Source of the DNA: Pezicula radicicola
Taxonomy: Eukaryota; Ascomycota; Leotiomycetes; Helotiales; Dermateaceae
Assembly: GCA_003008705.1 (NCBI GenBank)
Contig: PDUO01000028.1
Coordinates: 786,097 to 850,096, forward strand
Length of the DNA stretch: 64,000 bases
Direction of reading: 5' to 3'
This document shows, in pieces, positions 11,641 to 24,398 of this stretch (position 1 is the stretch's first letter; each line of letters begins with the position of its first letter). The notes under the pieces were generated by a model. It searched no databases. It was not told where the DNA came from and saw only the letters and a list, made by a program, of their open reading frames with translations. The position numbers and the translations under genes are program-made.

Positions 11641-12993
11641 TTATGAGCTTTGATTTTAGTTAGAATAATAGAGGGAGATGGTTTTGATTGTTGAGAATGG
11701 AGACTGGAATATGATTTAGTTTGTTTGTTGAGTTTGGTTGATTCATAGAGATGTTACATATAAATTTGTGTTGTGTATGAGTGTAGAGATTTTTTGGTTT
11801 TATAGCTTGATTGGTAGGTTGAAGGAGTTTGGTTGATTATGGATATATATTTTTTACCTATTTAACTTTTTCGGTGTTCTAGAAGAGTAGGTACTCTTAA
11901 ATACTCTATTATATCTGCAATCATAGTCAATTCCATTATTTCTTTTACTTTTAAGCCTATAACAACTTAGTATCATATAAGGCTCTGTTTTAGATTTCTA
12001 GGTCATAAATATGTACGTGACGTAGTTCGCCAAAATAGCATTGTTTTTAGGGAGTGATGTATTAATGCTTCGAAGACATAGTAGATGTGGAGAGGACGTT
12101 TTGTGTACTTGGTACGTACTAATTGAAGAACCCCATGTGATCTTAGAAAATTTGGGAACTGAAAGTGAGCTTTTACATCTGAAGCATTGCTTGAACTTTT
12201 TGAAATAAAAAAGTTTCAACTTGATCAGGTATATATGGCATCTCTGACATTTTATCTTGATGATTTATCTATATAAGCTCTCTTCGGTAAACAAAGATCA
12301 CAAACATCATAAGAGATTGGAAGAAATAAGCTATTATGATCGACTAGAAATGGGCATCTAGACAGACAGGTATTGTCGGACCTATGGAGTGACCTCTGCT
12401 GTTAACCTTCTTTACAAATAGGGATGATGTTCTGCAGTTAAATGAGAAGGTAATGGATATGTGTTTCCTCTAGGAGCCTTGTGCAAGGTTCGATTCCTGA
12501 TTGGCGGCACCTAATGTGTTAGGAATTCAAGAATAAGTGATAAACTGAAACTATTTAGGGTGGTAGGGTTGCCACACATATAAGACTAATGCTAAGTAAT
12601 TTGAGTAGTTCTTTAATTTATAAGCACAATTCCTAACATACTGGTCCTCTTTTTTCTCGATGTTTTTTGTTCTTGCGGTGTTGGATTTGAAGACTCTTAG
12701 AGGTTTGAACGTTCGAAGCATGATAATATAATGAGGAACGCCTATACGAAGTGACCATGGAACGCTCAGCAACTAGGGGGAATAGAATATGATTGTCAGA
12801 AGCTATGGCGTCTGAAAGAAAGTAAACTGGTATACTATATTCATTCCAGAACTCTAATTGCATAGGAAGGAGAGGACTCTCTTCCTGCGCAAGTCTTATT
12901 TTGAACGTAATGGTTACTAGGAGTAGAATGTAGTTAGGCAAAGGTGTTTTATTCTGTGAGAGATTAAGTGTTCCGAAATGGGCCGATTTGTAG

Positions 12994-13135
12994 TACCGTA
13001 TAAATTGGTTTATAAGAGATCATTTCGATTTGGGTAACACTCTTGATTTGAGTAACTCACTTGAGTAACTTGCTTGACTTGAGTAACTCACATGCCCCGA
13101 TCAAAACGATCCTTTATAAATCAATTCGTACGGTA
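12994..13135. mobile_element. MITE-like inverted-repeat element, copy A (142 bp)
   Basis: The terminal inverted repeats are about 28-30 bp. The left end reads taccgtataaattggtttat and the reverse complement of the right end reads taccgtacgaattgatttat. The outermost TA may be a Tc1/mariner-type TA target duplication. The centre carries repeated gagtaact(c/t)acttg-type words. Two more copies occur at 50885-50995 and 57962-58109. There is no coding capacity, so it would depend on a transposase encoded elsewhere. Confidence 0.75.
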
Positions 13136-15796
13136 TTCAGAGGATGATCACATGACTATTCTCATTCACCTCAACACCTTACTTGCTACTTTTTTATTCA
13201 AGGTCAACAGCAACCCATTGCTGACGCTCTCTATTTCTTCTCAGTTGCAATCATATCTAGTCAGGCAGCCTTAATAGAATAATAAGAGATTGTTGAATTA
13301 AACGAGATTGGTTATGTGATCGTCCTCCTTTGATTACTATAAATAGGCCCATTCTAGAGCTCCCTTGCTCCTCACAGAATACAACCCCATCGTCATAATA
13401 TGTTGCTCCTAAATAACCATTCAGTTCAACAGAGGATTATTGAAGGTCTAGCTCCTGACTTTTTTATAGCTAGCAAGTTAGCAGTAGACATGGACTGAGA
13501 TTGCACTATCTTTTCTAGATTATACAAGCGCGTTAACGATCATTTATTTTAGGGCTAACAAAGTAGCTAGAAGGCGTGAAGCATAGTTAAATTTTTTCCC
13601 CGATCAATGCAGTATTTCAACTACTGGCGGGTATTTCTTAGAGGGAGATGCCTCGACCTACAGCAAAAGATTAACAGTGAGGAGATTACTTATTGTCACA
13701 TAGGTTTGTGTAGCGTTGCCGCATCTGGGAAAGCAAACGGAGGCCGAGTATATTTAGAAAATAGCTTCGGAGATATTAAGTTCATTGATATCGTACTGAT
13801 ATATATCCAGGATTTTTCAGACTAGGCTCTTTAACTTTAGGTGCATAAAATACGACGAATCTGAAAAGTTTCCATTTAGTCTTCGATAACAAGTATTAGC
13901 CAATACTATTAGACACGGAAAGTTCCGAGCCAAAGATCTTCAAGCAGGAGCTAGAATATGAAGCGCCAGTAGTTCCGACTTTGAAGTTTAACGCATACGA
14001 TTTGGGGACCAATGCTTGGTTGGAGAAAGGTTCTTAGCGACTATATTACTACAGCTTCTCAATTCAGTACGCATTTTATTCTTTATTTTCTAGCCGGAGC
14101 ATATGGCATTCACAAGTTATGGTAACTGCTATAGGATTTGGAGCTTTTGGGATTTAATCCTTCTCTGAATATCAAAGCTGTGCAAAGCTTGGGCATAATG
14201 AAGGTTTCGGTTAGTATCAGAACCCCTGAGCCAGCTCGCTTAGGATTAAGAAGCCGTACTGATCGCACGTTTTACATGAGGTCGAGCGTTAAACTTTGTG
14301 GGGGACCTGGATGACGTTTCACTTAATACTTTAATCTACGCTCCGTCCCCGGATCTACGGGTTGTTTCTCTACGGTACTACGGTAGGGTTAGAGATGGAG
14401 CTTCTGGTTAGATATCGCCGACTATTATCGTAAGGGGTATGGTAACACCTTACAACTCATGAAGATCAGGCAGTCTGTCAGTTAGAGATTGAGATGACAG
14501 GATTTTATAGATTCAAGTTCATATTATATTTACCGTCGCTGGGCAAAGTATTCCTCTACATGTTATCTAGAAAAGATGTGATTCTCAAATGTTAACAGCC
14601 TCTAGGTTTTCTTTGATGAGGATTCCTAGGTGAATTGTAAGTAGCAAGTACGATTGGAGGAGTCCGAATACTCGGGTCAAAGGTTACTATTCTCTGATGT
14701 AACTCGAAATCTATGAGTTTATGACATCTTAGATAATGGCTTTTTGCCGAGATACCTGTTCACGCAATCAGAATATGAAGTGTGTGAAGGCGGTTGTTCC
14801 TTTGTACATTCGCTAATGTTTCGAGGTATCGTCTGCGACGTGAATAAGGTTGCCCAGCCCTCGCCAGACCAGCAAAGCGCACGAACTATACAGTACAGTG
14901 TCCGATAGCGCCTATCCCGTTTCCTCTGTTTTCCTGGCCTATCATCCAATTACCGAATCCTTCAGAAGTCTAATTTGTTATAGCTCCCTTTGTCACCTTC
15001 AAGTACTTGTACTATGGATGAATAAATGTTAATTATTAGGTGACGAGCTACGTTAAATTTAACGTTTATTCGTCCTCAGTACAAGTAAAAAGAAGTGTAA
15101 AACTAGTTTATACTCTGCGTCTAAAAGTTACCAAGTTGGACCGCTGAACAGCTTTTTAACGTGTGTCTTCTAAAACAAACATTGTTTCTTACAAAGTGAA
15201 AATTTAAATGGAGGAATAAACACTTTGGGCGACGAAGTATTATTGTGGTGAGACATGAAAAGGAGGTCTCTGACAGTATCCCCTCCCTTGTATATCTATC
15301 GGCCATGTGGGCAAGGATTTAGCACTCTGCTCGTCTACAATCGCTTAACACGTCTCAGAGGTAAATACGGCAAGTTTATTGGCTAGAACTGCTCCGTTTG
15401 ATCGATACCTTATTGCACGTCCCTATGGCCTAAGCGTTGGCCAAACAGGGAGGGGATAGATCCCCATCTCTAAGGATCTAAAATTTGTGCAATTCAAAAA
15501 TATGATGATGGAACGAACGAGATCGTGCATAAAAAGTATGCAGCTTGGTAAGGACTAGTTCCATGTTGTTGTATGCGTTGCACATAACATTGTTAAACAA
15601 CGAACATGCCTCCTCGAAGGTTATTAGTCGTTGAATACTATCGAGTCTTTCTATACTTTCTAAAATACAAACAACCCCCGCGCTACATGTACTATCTCCA
15701 ACACCTTATCTATCACCACAACTACAAATGGCTATATAACTAATGCCTTAACTACTGGATATACATTTTCCGTTCTATAATACCACAAGCTTACAA
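13136..15796. other. Gene-poor interval, moderately AT-rich
   Basis: No gene is supported between the inverted-repeat element and the first rhodopsin-domain gene; the same holds for 11641-12993. Open frames here are under 80 codons (for example 13607-13825) with no recognised domain. Positions about 15660-15796 should contain the promoter of the next gene. Confidence 0.4.
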
Positions 15797-17343
15797 ATGG
15801 CACTATCGTCGATTCCGTCGAATGCACCATCGATTGTTATACCAGCAGTGGTATTCTGTATCATCAGTCCTCTTGTTGTTGCAACAAGATTTTATTCTCG
15901 ATTACGATTCGGCAGCACGGTTGGATGTGATGACTGGGTTATATTAGCTTCTCTGGTGAGTAAAGAGAACTCAAAAGATGGAGAAAATTAAAAATAAGGA
16001 GGCAATTAATCATGATGCATTTAGATTTTCGCTGTGACATGTAATGGAATTCTAATAACAGGTAAGTTGAACTTTTCCAACGAGTCATGACATGAGCCAG
16101 ACTAAAATTTCCAAGCATGTTACTTTGGCTATGGCAAACACAGGGCAGATCTTACAGCTTACAAACTGAAGATGGCATTCGAGGTCTTCACACACCATTT
16201 CATTACTACTCTATTTCCAAAAAGCTAACTGCCCGCTAGATGTTTGTTATTTCCCAAACATTCTATAAAAGCAGCATAAACACGACAAAAGCCTCAATTG
16301 TACTCCTATATCTACGACTCTTCGATCAGAAGACCTTTCGTCGGATTTGTTGGCTTGTGTTATGCTTGGTCATCGCCTTCGGGATTGCGACAACGCTGGC
16401 TTCAACTTTTCAATGCGTGCCAGTACAGCGTGCTTGGAATAAATCGATCCCTGGATCTTGTGTTAATATTAGGATTTTTTGGTATACTAATGCTGCGTTT
16501 ACGATCGCTGGAGATGTCATAATTTTGGTTTTGCCGATGCCGACGATTTATTGCTTGAAGCTTAAGATGCATCAGAAGATTTCGCTGTTTGGTCTTTTTG
16601 CTTTGGGGGTTTTGTGAGTTCACCTATCTATAACTTTGTGGTTGAGATGAAATGGGAAGATTTTATCTACGTACTAATTCTTTTGGCAGTGTGGTTGTTA
16701 CTAGTCTTTTGAGAATGAGAACCTTAGATACTACATCTAAGAGTCCAGATCTTACCTGTAAGTAAATACCCACTTGATACCTACTTCCACAAAAGGCACA
16801 AAAATATACCGAACTCTGCCTTAAAATCATTCGCTTCTTTGACGAATAACTGACCTCAGATGATTCATAGTCGATGTTGAGTCAACAACCTGGACGATTC
16901 TAGAGATGAATGTAGCAATCATTTGCGCATGTCTTCCCATGTGTCGACTCCCTCTTGCAAGACTATTTCCCAGCTTTTTTTCCAGTACCCTTTTACCATC
17001 CTATCACCATCATGATCATCAAACTGGCTATCACCCAAATAGCATGCTTGTGATTGTTGGTATTCGTACCAATAAGATTGATTGTCATGCTCATCCAACA
17101 CACGATTCGTGGATTCGAATAGAGCAAATTCATTCAACTCCTGCATCTAGATCTACTTGGGAATCTCGATCTCAAAGGAAGACGGAAGACGGAGGTGAGG
17201 AGGTTGAGCATACTTTAAAAGATCCTACTGGGATGCCTGTACGACCTGTTAGTGTTGAGGCCGAGAATCTTGAATTAGCCCTTGTACCGGTTGGAGTTGT
17301 TATTCGAAAAACGACTGAGGTTAATGTTGCCTATGTAAATTAG
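15797..17343 (+). CDS. Rhodopsin-domain (PTH11-like) seven-helix membrane protein 1
   Basis: Fungal integral membrane protein of the large rhodopsin-domain family that includes PTH11-type receptors; its ligand is unknown. Exons are 15797-15955, 16025-16061, 16116-16183, 16240-16613, 16690-16757 and 16871-17343, giving 392 aa with phases agreeing throughout. Family hallmarks visible in order are RFYSRLRFG....GCDDWVILA, GYGKHRADL, the run KSSINTTKASIVLLYLRLF, then FQCVPVQRAWNKSIPGSCVN, DVIILVLPMP and finally TWTILEMNVAIICACLPMCR. There is no N-terminal CFEM domain. The C-terminal tail after about residue 280 is hydrophilic with Glu-rich segments and is probably cytoplasmic. A paralogous gene follows 1 kb downstream on the same strand. 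Confidence 0.88.
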
Positions 17344-18309
17344 TTGGTATGGAGTTTGTTTATCTTTGATAGTTAGGAATAACACAATATTAATCTGTAT
17401 CTTCACTTTCTTCTTCTTTGTCTTCTTCTTCTTCTTGCAGCTTCTGCAGTTGGAGCCGTGTGTGGCGTAGGGCTTAGCTATTCCCGTCTTTCAAGCCATT
17501 GACTATAGTAAGTGGGTCATAGGATACGGCAGATACCTTAAAACACGTTTTTGCGAAATCCCGAAGTCCTCCGGTGCTCTCCTCTCCAGGTTTGTGGCTT
17601 TAAACGCACTGGGTAAATGCCGTTTTCGAATTGACAGCTGCCTTGATTCTATCATCGTAACGCCTAAGAAGGGACGTTTTGAGGGAACGAAGGATGTGTA
17701 GCATTGACTATAAACGCCCATATATTTTCAATTTCTGCTGATTGCTTCGGGCTAACCGTCCAGCAAGTTATGAACGCCCCCTGAAGCTAAAAATACTGCT
17801 AATAGAGCTCTACGGTTCTGTCACGTTCTCTAGTACGGCTTCCATTCCTTCGGAGAGATGTATTTTCTAGAAGTAGCTATTAGAATGCTTCTGGAATTTC
17901 TAAATCCAAATCCTATGCATGTGAGTTCTGCTTCTAGAAACTGATGTACAACTGCCGTGTAGACTCTCACTGAATGAGCATGTGTTGATAACTGAATTGG
18001 GTACTAGTTAATCAACTTAATTTTTAGAGTTCCGGCTGTTGGCGTGATAGAACGACTGTCTTGACCGAACGCAGGCTTCGTAGTTTCGCTAACTGAATGC
18101 AGCATCGTAGCTAAGTGCGGAATGCATTCTTCGAACTTCTAGTCTAAGTGATTTGAGTTGTGTCGTTGACTGTTACCCCACCAATATATTCAGTTGAAAT
18201 CGCCCCCCCAACTCTATATAACTACTTCAATCCATACCTCCTTCGAAGTCTTTTTCCTCAACATCGCCTATTCATGTCTCTGCAGCTCCAAGGAAAATCA
18301 CTCTCGAAA
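17344..18309. other. Intergenic between the two rhodopsin-domain genes
   Basis: No coding feature is supported. A pyrimidine-rich (cttctt)n stretch lies at about 17404-17440. An in-frame upstream ATG at 18274 (and another at 18160) lies 5' of the chosen start of the next gene. Confidence 0.4.
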
Positions 18310-19742
18310 ATGTCTGTGTCAAATGAACCTCTTCCCGAAAATCATCAGCGTGTGCCGTTGATTATTGTCGCTACGATCTTTTCTCTTTTCGGAAGTACGT
18401 ATTTCTCTCTCTCGCCCTGTTAAGTTTCGAAGTTTAGGAGTTTAAGCTGACGCACCATTACTCAAGCTCTCATTGTTTTTGCAAGACTTTGTCGTAGATA
18501 TATTCTCAAATCTCTGGGCTGGGATGATTATTTCATGATCGCTGCGTGGGTAAGCAGACATTTTGCTAAATTTATATCTTTGTGACAATGGTTGCTTACT
18601 TCATTCAAAGCTATCTTCGGTTAGCTTTATTGTTACTTCAGCTTTGGGAATGATGTACGGTATTGGATTGTTCACGAGTCAACTTACGCCTCATGATATA
18701 ATAATGACTTTCAAGGTAAGTTTGTCTACCTATATTCTACATACAAAAAAGAGCTGTTTATTTTTGTGTCTAATACCATTTAATAGATTACTTTTTTCAT
18801 CGAGATAAGCTATTACACTACGATATTTCTCATAAAGATGTCAATCCTATTCTGCTTTTTACGGATATGTAAGTTTCATTTCATTACCTATTCCACATGT
18901 ATCTTTCTGAAGGGAAGAGAAGGATAGAAGTTAACGGTAAATTACTAGCAACTGCTTTGAAAGATAAGCTTTACATACCGACATTGGCCCTCATGTTAAT
19001 CGTATTACTTCAATTCTTCTCCAGTATCATCGTAATCATCGTTCAATGTCTTCCGATATCCTATTCGTGGAATAAAAATCAATCGGGGCGTTGTATCAAC
19101 CTTGAGGCCTTCATCTACTGTAAGTTAGCAAAGTGGGGATTTTCTAGAGTCATTACATACTAACTTCCAAAAAAGTCATGAATATCTTCACCATCGTCAC
19201 GGATATTGTCCTCCTCCTTCTTCCCGTTCCATTTCTTTCTCGAGTAAACAGATCGCTAGCACAGAAACTAGCACTTCTAAGTGTTTTTATAATCGGCTTC
19301 CTATCAACTATTTCAAGGTAAGCTGCGGGCTAATCTTCAATCCACACAATCGAAAGTTTGAAATCTAGAATGTTGGGAGGAAATAACGGTTAATCATATT
19401 GTGTAGTTGTATACGATTATATGCAATCAGCCTCTTTACATCAACATCCGATGTACCGTACAATTCGGCAACACTAAACGTCTGGTCCTTCATTGAGATT
19501 GATCTCGGTTTAGCTTGTGCTTGTGGTCCTGGTAAGTTCAGCTTTGCTTTATATTCACCAAATCAACAAAGAAGGATCCGCACGAATGTTTTATTTTCAT
19601 TTTACTGACTGGTTTTTGTAACTATATAGCACTCAAAGGAGTCTTCTCGGGTTTCCGTAAATCAAGTCGGCCTGTTCAAAGTACTATCCACCATCCCATG
19701 ATAACCTTGCAAGAGAGAGAGAATTGCAGGGATAGTGTATAG
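18310..19742 (+). CDS. Rhodopsin-domain (PTH11-like) seven-helix membrane protein 2
   Basis: A second fungal rhodopsin-domain protein. Exons are 18310-18394, 18467-18549, 18611-18715, 18787-18868, 18913-19119, 19176-19317, 19407-19531 and 19630-19742, giving 313 aa with consistent phases. Hallmarks are FARLCRRYILKSLGWDDYFM, the GMMYGIGL turn, FFIEISYYTTIFLIKMSILF, then VQCLPISYSWNKNQSGRCIN, DIVLLLLPVPF and WSFIEIDLGLACACGP. The start at 18310 (MSVSNEPLPENH) fits the short N-terminus of relatives; in-frame ATGs at 18274 and 18160 are alternatives. The join into exon 5 (acceptor at 18912) is the least certain. The C-terminal tail is short compared with protein 1. It sits in tandem with, and is a diverged paralogue of, the preceding gene. 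Confidence 0.85.
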
Positions 19743-20136
19743 GTTATTTTATTGAAATGATAGTTGTGGAGTATAATAGTAATAGTATCTTTGTGGTATT
19801 ATCTGATTATATATTCTACATTCAATATTCGGTATTCCGTGTTGAATTATCACTAGCCAGAAACACATTAATAGTAATTCCCAACATTAAATCTTTTTTT
19901 TACTTTCTGTTTTCTGACATCTGTTTCATTCCTCCAAATTCCGAAAGAAGCAAATTGTACCTATTCTTGATTGCATGATTTCCACCAACCAAGTCAAAGT
20001 CTCGCAGTTGTTTTAAAGAGTGACTAAAAAAGGAACTTCAACTCCCCATTCCAAAAGTTCAAACCCTTCCAGTTCTCTGCTTATCATTCATCCTATACTT
20101 AAGAAAACTTTTCACGGCTGCTGTAACCTAAGTTAT

Positions 20137-20983
20137 CTAACAGTAATTGCTAGCCTTGTTATCCTTATACGTATATTGTGTATTACAAGTCCCAGAAACG
20201 AACAAGTTAATCGCTATAGAATATCAGTCAAACCACCCTCAAAAGCCTCTCCACATCTCAAGCTTTTAAGCAACGTGGTGACATGAGTGGGCTTATGCAC
20301 TTACTTTGAGTATTATAGGTCGTGCCAGGATATCTAACAATCGACTCGCTGTTGTTATCAGGAGTCAGATCATCCTCACAGGTAATCTGAGCTGATCCGC
20401 CGTTTGAAGTACTTGATCCAGTCCCTACAAGAATGACACAAAAGATAAATCAGTAAAAATACTATAAAGAGAAAAGACCAAATCCAGTCCATTCCACCAC
20501 TGGAGGTTTCTTAGCGGGTTAGTTAGCATGGAGAGATACGTACAGATATCAATATGGTATTGCCCACTTTCCCAATCCGTAGTACATTGTTCACAAGTAT
20601 CCTCAAAACGACCATATTTGCGGATATACGGAATATAACTAAAAAGCAAAAGCAAAAAATGATTAGCCATGCCAGCCAGTTTCCAAAGTTTAGAGAAGAA
20701 AAAAACCGAGATCAAAAACTCACATAATCTCACACTCCGTAAATTCTCCCGGTGCTGTAGCAAAAGTGAGTGGATCGCTATAAGTTCCACTACCACCAGC
20801 AATGTAGTTACGGCCCCCACAATCATAGGCCGTGCCTGCTCCTGGAGGAGAATTATCTGGGTAACCGTAGAAGGTGATTTCCACGTCTGAGATGTCGGTA
20901 CAGGCTGTTGCTTTGGATGTGAGGTTTAGGAGGATGAGAAGAAAGGTTGGGATGAATGTTGTGATGAAGTTGAGGTTATACAT
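20137..20983 (-). CDS. Small secreted protein with conserved Cys and aromatic motifs
   Basis: Exons on the minus strand are 20724-20983, 20544-20638, 20305-20424 and 20137-20213, giving 183 aa. An N-terminal signal peptide is clear (hydrophobic FITTFIPTFLLILLNLTSKA, then CTD). The mature part contains ITFYGYPDNSPPG, then SDPLTFATAPGEFTECEI, YIPYIRKYGRFEDTCEQCT and DWESGQYHIDIWTG. This pattern is seen in fungal secreted proteins with a double-psi beta-barrel-like fold; that link is from memory and not certain. A perfect GTAAGT donor after YNTQ and a following branch site support a fourth exon ending in Cys, rather than read-through to the stop at 20258. It converges with the rhodopsin-domain gene, with a 394 bp gap (19743-20136). 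Possibly an effector or cell-wall-active protein; function unproven. Confidence 0.75.
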
Positions 20984-22216
20984 TTTGCCGTTTGGGGTTT
21001 GGGATGAGGAGGTTTGAGGAGTGTGGTGATGTTGAAGGGAAATTTGGGGATTTTGTTGGTGATGGGTTTAGGAATTGTAGTTTGTAAAGATTTGGTTGTT
21101 GGAGTTTAATGGAATTGAATGAGCGGATATCTTGTGTTTATATATATGTTTTCCATGAGTCCCACATACTGTAACCTATTAAGTCAGTGGCAGGGAAAAG
21201 TGAAGAGACGTACATTCCCATTTCCAATATTTGATGGGGCCATTCTACCTTGCCAGTTACCACAACCATCAGTCGATATGGAACAGTGTGACAAAGTGAT
21301 GTAGAAGTCATCCATCCATCTATTCAAAATGTTAGAGTTGAGTCCCGCTGGCACGATATTGGCTATGGGACTGACCTAGAATGGAAGTTGTATACAGTAA
21401 CATGAAGGTCATGCTGTGATGTTTACTGCATGCACTCAGCTTACATACGGGAACTAAGGTAGGAGTTTACCTGTTGTGTAACTTACTCATCAGTCCATAG
21501 TTTGCGTCTGACACAAGCTTTTTCAGATTTGCTTTCCTGGGACTAACTAACTATCTTAGGAAAATGCGAAAAACGAACAAGGAAGGTGGGGGTTTCTTCT
21601 CACTCAGCCTTACTCTAGCGAAAATGATGTCTTAAGTTGTGGAGTTGTGGAGTTGTGTAATGACTTCATGTACTTAAGCTTAATAAGTCATGTAGTGAAC
21701 CCTACCTATGCGTCGTATTACATCACAGAATGCTCAATCTGTAGGCTCTTATGTATAGTACCTGTTCCTTCTTACTGTGCAGAGGAGTAAGCCCAGTTAT
21801 TAATTAGGCAGCTGAACAAAATAAGCGACAAAGAGGTGTACCGGCATCCAGTCGTTGAATATGCAGATTGTCACTATCTCCATATAGTAAGTACCTAGTA
21901 AGAAACACACTATTTAACAAACTACTTAAAGTTAAAGACCAGAGTAAACGCGAGTACAGGGCTGTCTAATTGGTTGTGGTTCCTCTAAATTCTGTTAACC
22001 TCGTATCCATATGTAGGCGAGCGGGGCGATCCGCCATCCAGGTAATGCAGGTAATCAGGCTGTCAGCATATTTGAGCAACTCGGCTCCAGAATATAATTT
22101 TGAACATAAGACTAATTGGATATTACATATCCACTCTAATTCCACCATGTCGTCGTCATAAAGAGAAAAGCTTCATGTATATCGTTAAATTGACCAAAAT
22201 TAACTACCTACGTAAG
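20984..22216. other. Intergenic
   Basis: Upstream region of the secreted-protein gene and downstream region of the MmgE/PrpD gene. Short open frames at 21966-22161 overlap on both strands and look random. No repeat or RNA gene is recognised. Confidence 0.4.
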
Positions 22217-23748
22217 CTAAGCAATAGGATTCCTAGTAACCCTAGACATAAGTTTCCCTAATTCTGACACATCAGCAAGAGACTCCATCCCCAAACACAA
22301 TTTTTCAATCTTCTCCCTTCTCTCATCATCAATCAATCCCTTTGTTAACAATCTCCACTTCTCCAATACCTCCTCATTAGAGAAAGGTGGATCAACCCCC
22401 CTCGCTGCATTTACCTCTGCAACCAAAGTAGTCCCATCACTAAAAGCAACGGTAGCCCTCTGCTGAAATGCCACCATAGTATTATAGCAAGTCGTCTTAT
22501 CCACCAACTCCCACACCAGATCCCGTTCAAGCATATCATGTCTAAACTGAGCAGGAAGAACCTGTCCATCAACCAACTGAGTAGCAGCAATATACGAATT
22601 ACTCATCTGAGCACCCGTAGCCGTCAAAGGACGTCTAGCCTCCCATCCGCCATGGTGAAAAGCAGCATCTCCCAACTCAAGCTTAATACTGACAATACTC
22701 TGCAGATCTTGCATCTTCTCAGGATGTTCTTCCTGCAGTTTTCGGATACAATCAATAGTAGGATGTGTTCCTGCCATTGAAGCATATGGCTTAACACGAG
22801 CTCCCCACGTCTGCCATTTCGTCCCGAGTTCCTTGGTTACCTCATCAGAACAATACCTAGGCTCTTTCCCAGAACCTTGACTGAAAGTAGCTAGAAATCC
22901 GCCAAAGGGTCTCTCAAGGACTTTCTTGATGCCGACATATCCACCCTGAGCCATCAAAGAAGCAAAGAGTCCATTGCGAGCAGCGAATCCATGTTGCATG
23001 CGCTTTACCTCGCTTTCAAATTGGGCTGACATTAAACCACCTGATTGAGTACAAGCAATACCAACTGCATCTTCCATTAGATTTGGTGGAAGCTTCATCA
23101 GCTTGCTGACTGATAATGCGGAACTCGGATGTCCGAATACATCACCGCTATGCCATCCCATAGATAACATGTGAGACCCGTAGAGAGCATTGCCGATTCG
23201 GGGTCCAACTTCTAGACCTACTAGATAAGCGAGAAGAAATGACGATCCATCGACTTTGTCATTGGATTGAGATGTTGATGATGATTCGGTTTTGTTCAGA
23301 CGATCCGTTGCTGCAAAGAGAGCGGGAAGTAGAATAGCATTAGAGTGCATCGGAGCTTCGCTATGCCAATCGTCAAGCTCAAAGCCTTGGATGAAAGAGC
23401 TATTGAGCAATGCAGCAGACAACGGAGGCAGGTTCTTCTCAAAGTCAGCAAGCTTGTTCGAGACATGAGTTGGCTTTCCAATTTTTTGGTGCTTACTGTG
23501 TTCCAACCGAAGACTCCAGCGCTCCCAGGAGGATCCATCTCGAAAACTGCATTTGCTGCTTTCTCGGACCAGGGCAGATGTGCCCCTACAAGTCCGCATG
23601 CGAGTCCATCCAGGATGAGATATTTTGCACGGGTTTGCACATCTTCGGGGATATTCGTAAGCGTGATTGAATGAACCCAGTTGCAGAGTTTGCCAGTCTC
23701 TCCTTCTGAGTCTACTGGCTGAGTCGAAGCTGATTGCGAGGAATCCAT
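22217..23748 (-). CDS. MmgE/PrpD-family dehydratase (2-methylcitrate dehydratase / cis-aconitate decarboxylase type)
   Basis: Exons are 23497-23748 and 22217-23434 on the minus strand with a 62 bp intron (branch GCTGAC), giving 489 aa, the normal family length. Family features include the N-terminal helix region ...RAKYLILDGLACGLVG and LPPLSAALLNSSFIQGFELDD followed by HSNAILLPALFA. Also present are the GPRIGNALYGSHMLSMGWHSG segment, GLMSAQFESEVKRMQHGFAA, and the C-terminal lid domain with GTHPTIDCIRKLQ. Known members dehydrate 2-methylcitrate (PrpD) or decarboxylate cis-aconitate to itaconate (A. terreus CadA). No targeting peptide is obvious. It neighbours a PEP-mutase/isocitrate-lyase-type lyase and an aconitase-like hydratase, which favours a methylcitrate-like dehydration over itaconate synthesis; that is inference. 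Confidence 0.9.
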
Positions 23749-24398
23749 CGTGATTCGAGAGAACAGTAGACGAGTCCTCAGACGCTATCTTGGAATTTGC
23801 TCAAGCACTTGGTCGTAGCTCGCTTCCTACTGCTTGCTATTGCTTTTGGTAACGTCGCTGTCGTTTATAGAGAATTCCGATCAACTCAGTGCCTTGACAA
23901 AGGTCCTGGGATAAGTGACAACTAATCAGAAGATATTTTGAGACCACTTCGAAACAATGTTCTTTAATATATCATGAGATGAGGTGTTGAGCAGAGCAAC
24001 AAAGATGATCTTTATAGAGCTATCTGAGACATTGCCACGAATTCAAATGACCAGATAATCATTGCTTAGTGCATACTTTGCACTGGACGTAGCGGACCAA
24101 ATGCAGATTGACGCAGGCGGCATTTATAGCGTCGGCAGCGTTGATTTCTCCGCCCGACAAATGATTAGCTTGAGATACGGAGTTAAAGACCAAGGGATTA
24201 CTATATCGCCGGGGGAACAATCACATTATGGCGCATTCTCGACACCATGCTAGTTCTATTGCCGTTCTTTTTATGCACTATCACATCACTGAAGCTGCAT
24301 ACTTATAGTCACATGAAGTGAATCGCTGTGGAGCACGTGTGGAAGAACGGGAACGACCTTAATTGAAAATACCCTACTTTTGTTCTTGAATTGCTATA
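23749..24398. other. Intergenic between dehydratase and lyase genes
   Basis: Upstream region of the MmgE/PrpD gene and downstream region of the lyase. The 63-codon open frame at 24062-24253 (+) has no recognised domain. Confidence 0.4.

Noticed and set aside
12487..12497. ggttcgattcc, a perfect tRNA/SINE B-box, followed by tggcggca
   Set aside because: No matching 5' acceptor strand or cloverleaf could be built upstream, and the T-stem pairs at only three positions. At most it is a decayed tRNA-derived relic.
22217..23748. Assignment as cis-aconitate decarboxylase (itaconate synthesis)
   Set aside because: Same superfamily, but the neighbours (hydratase and lyase) fit a methylcitrate-type route better, and no itaconate-cluster transporters are adjacent.
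24062..24253. 63-codon open frame between the dehydratase and lyase genes
   Set aside because: No domain, no conserved motif, probably untranslated flank.
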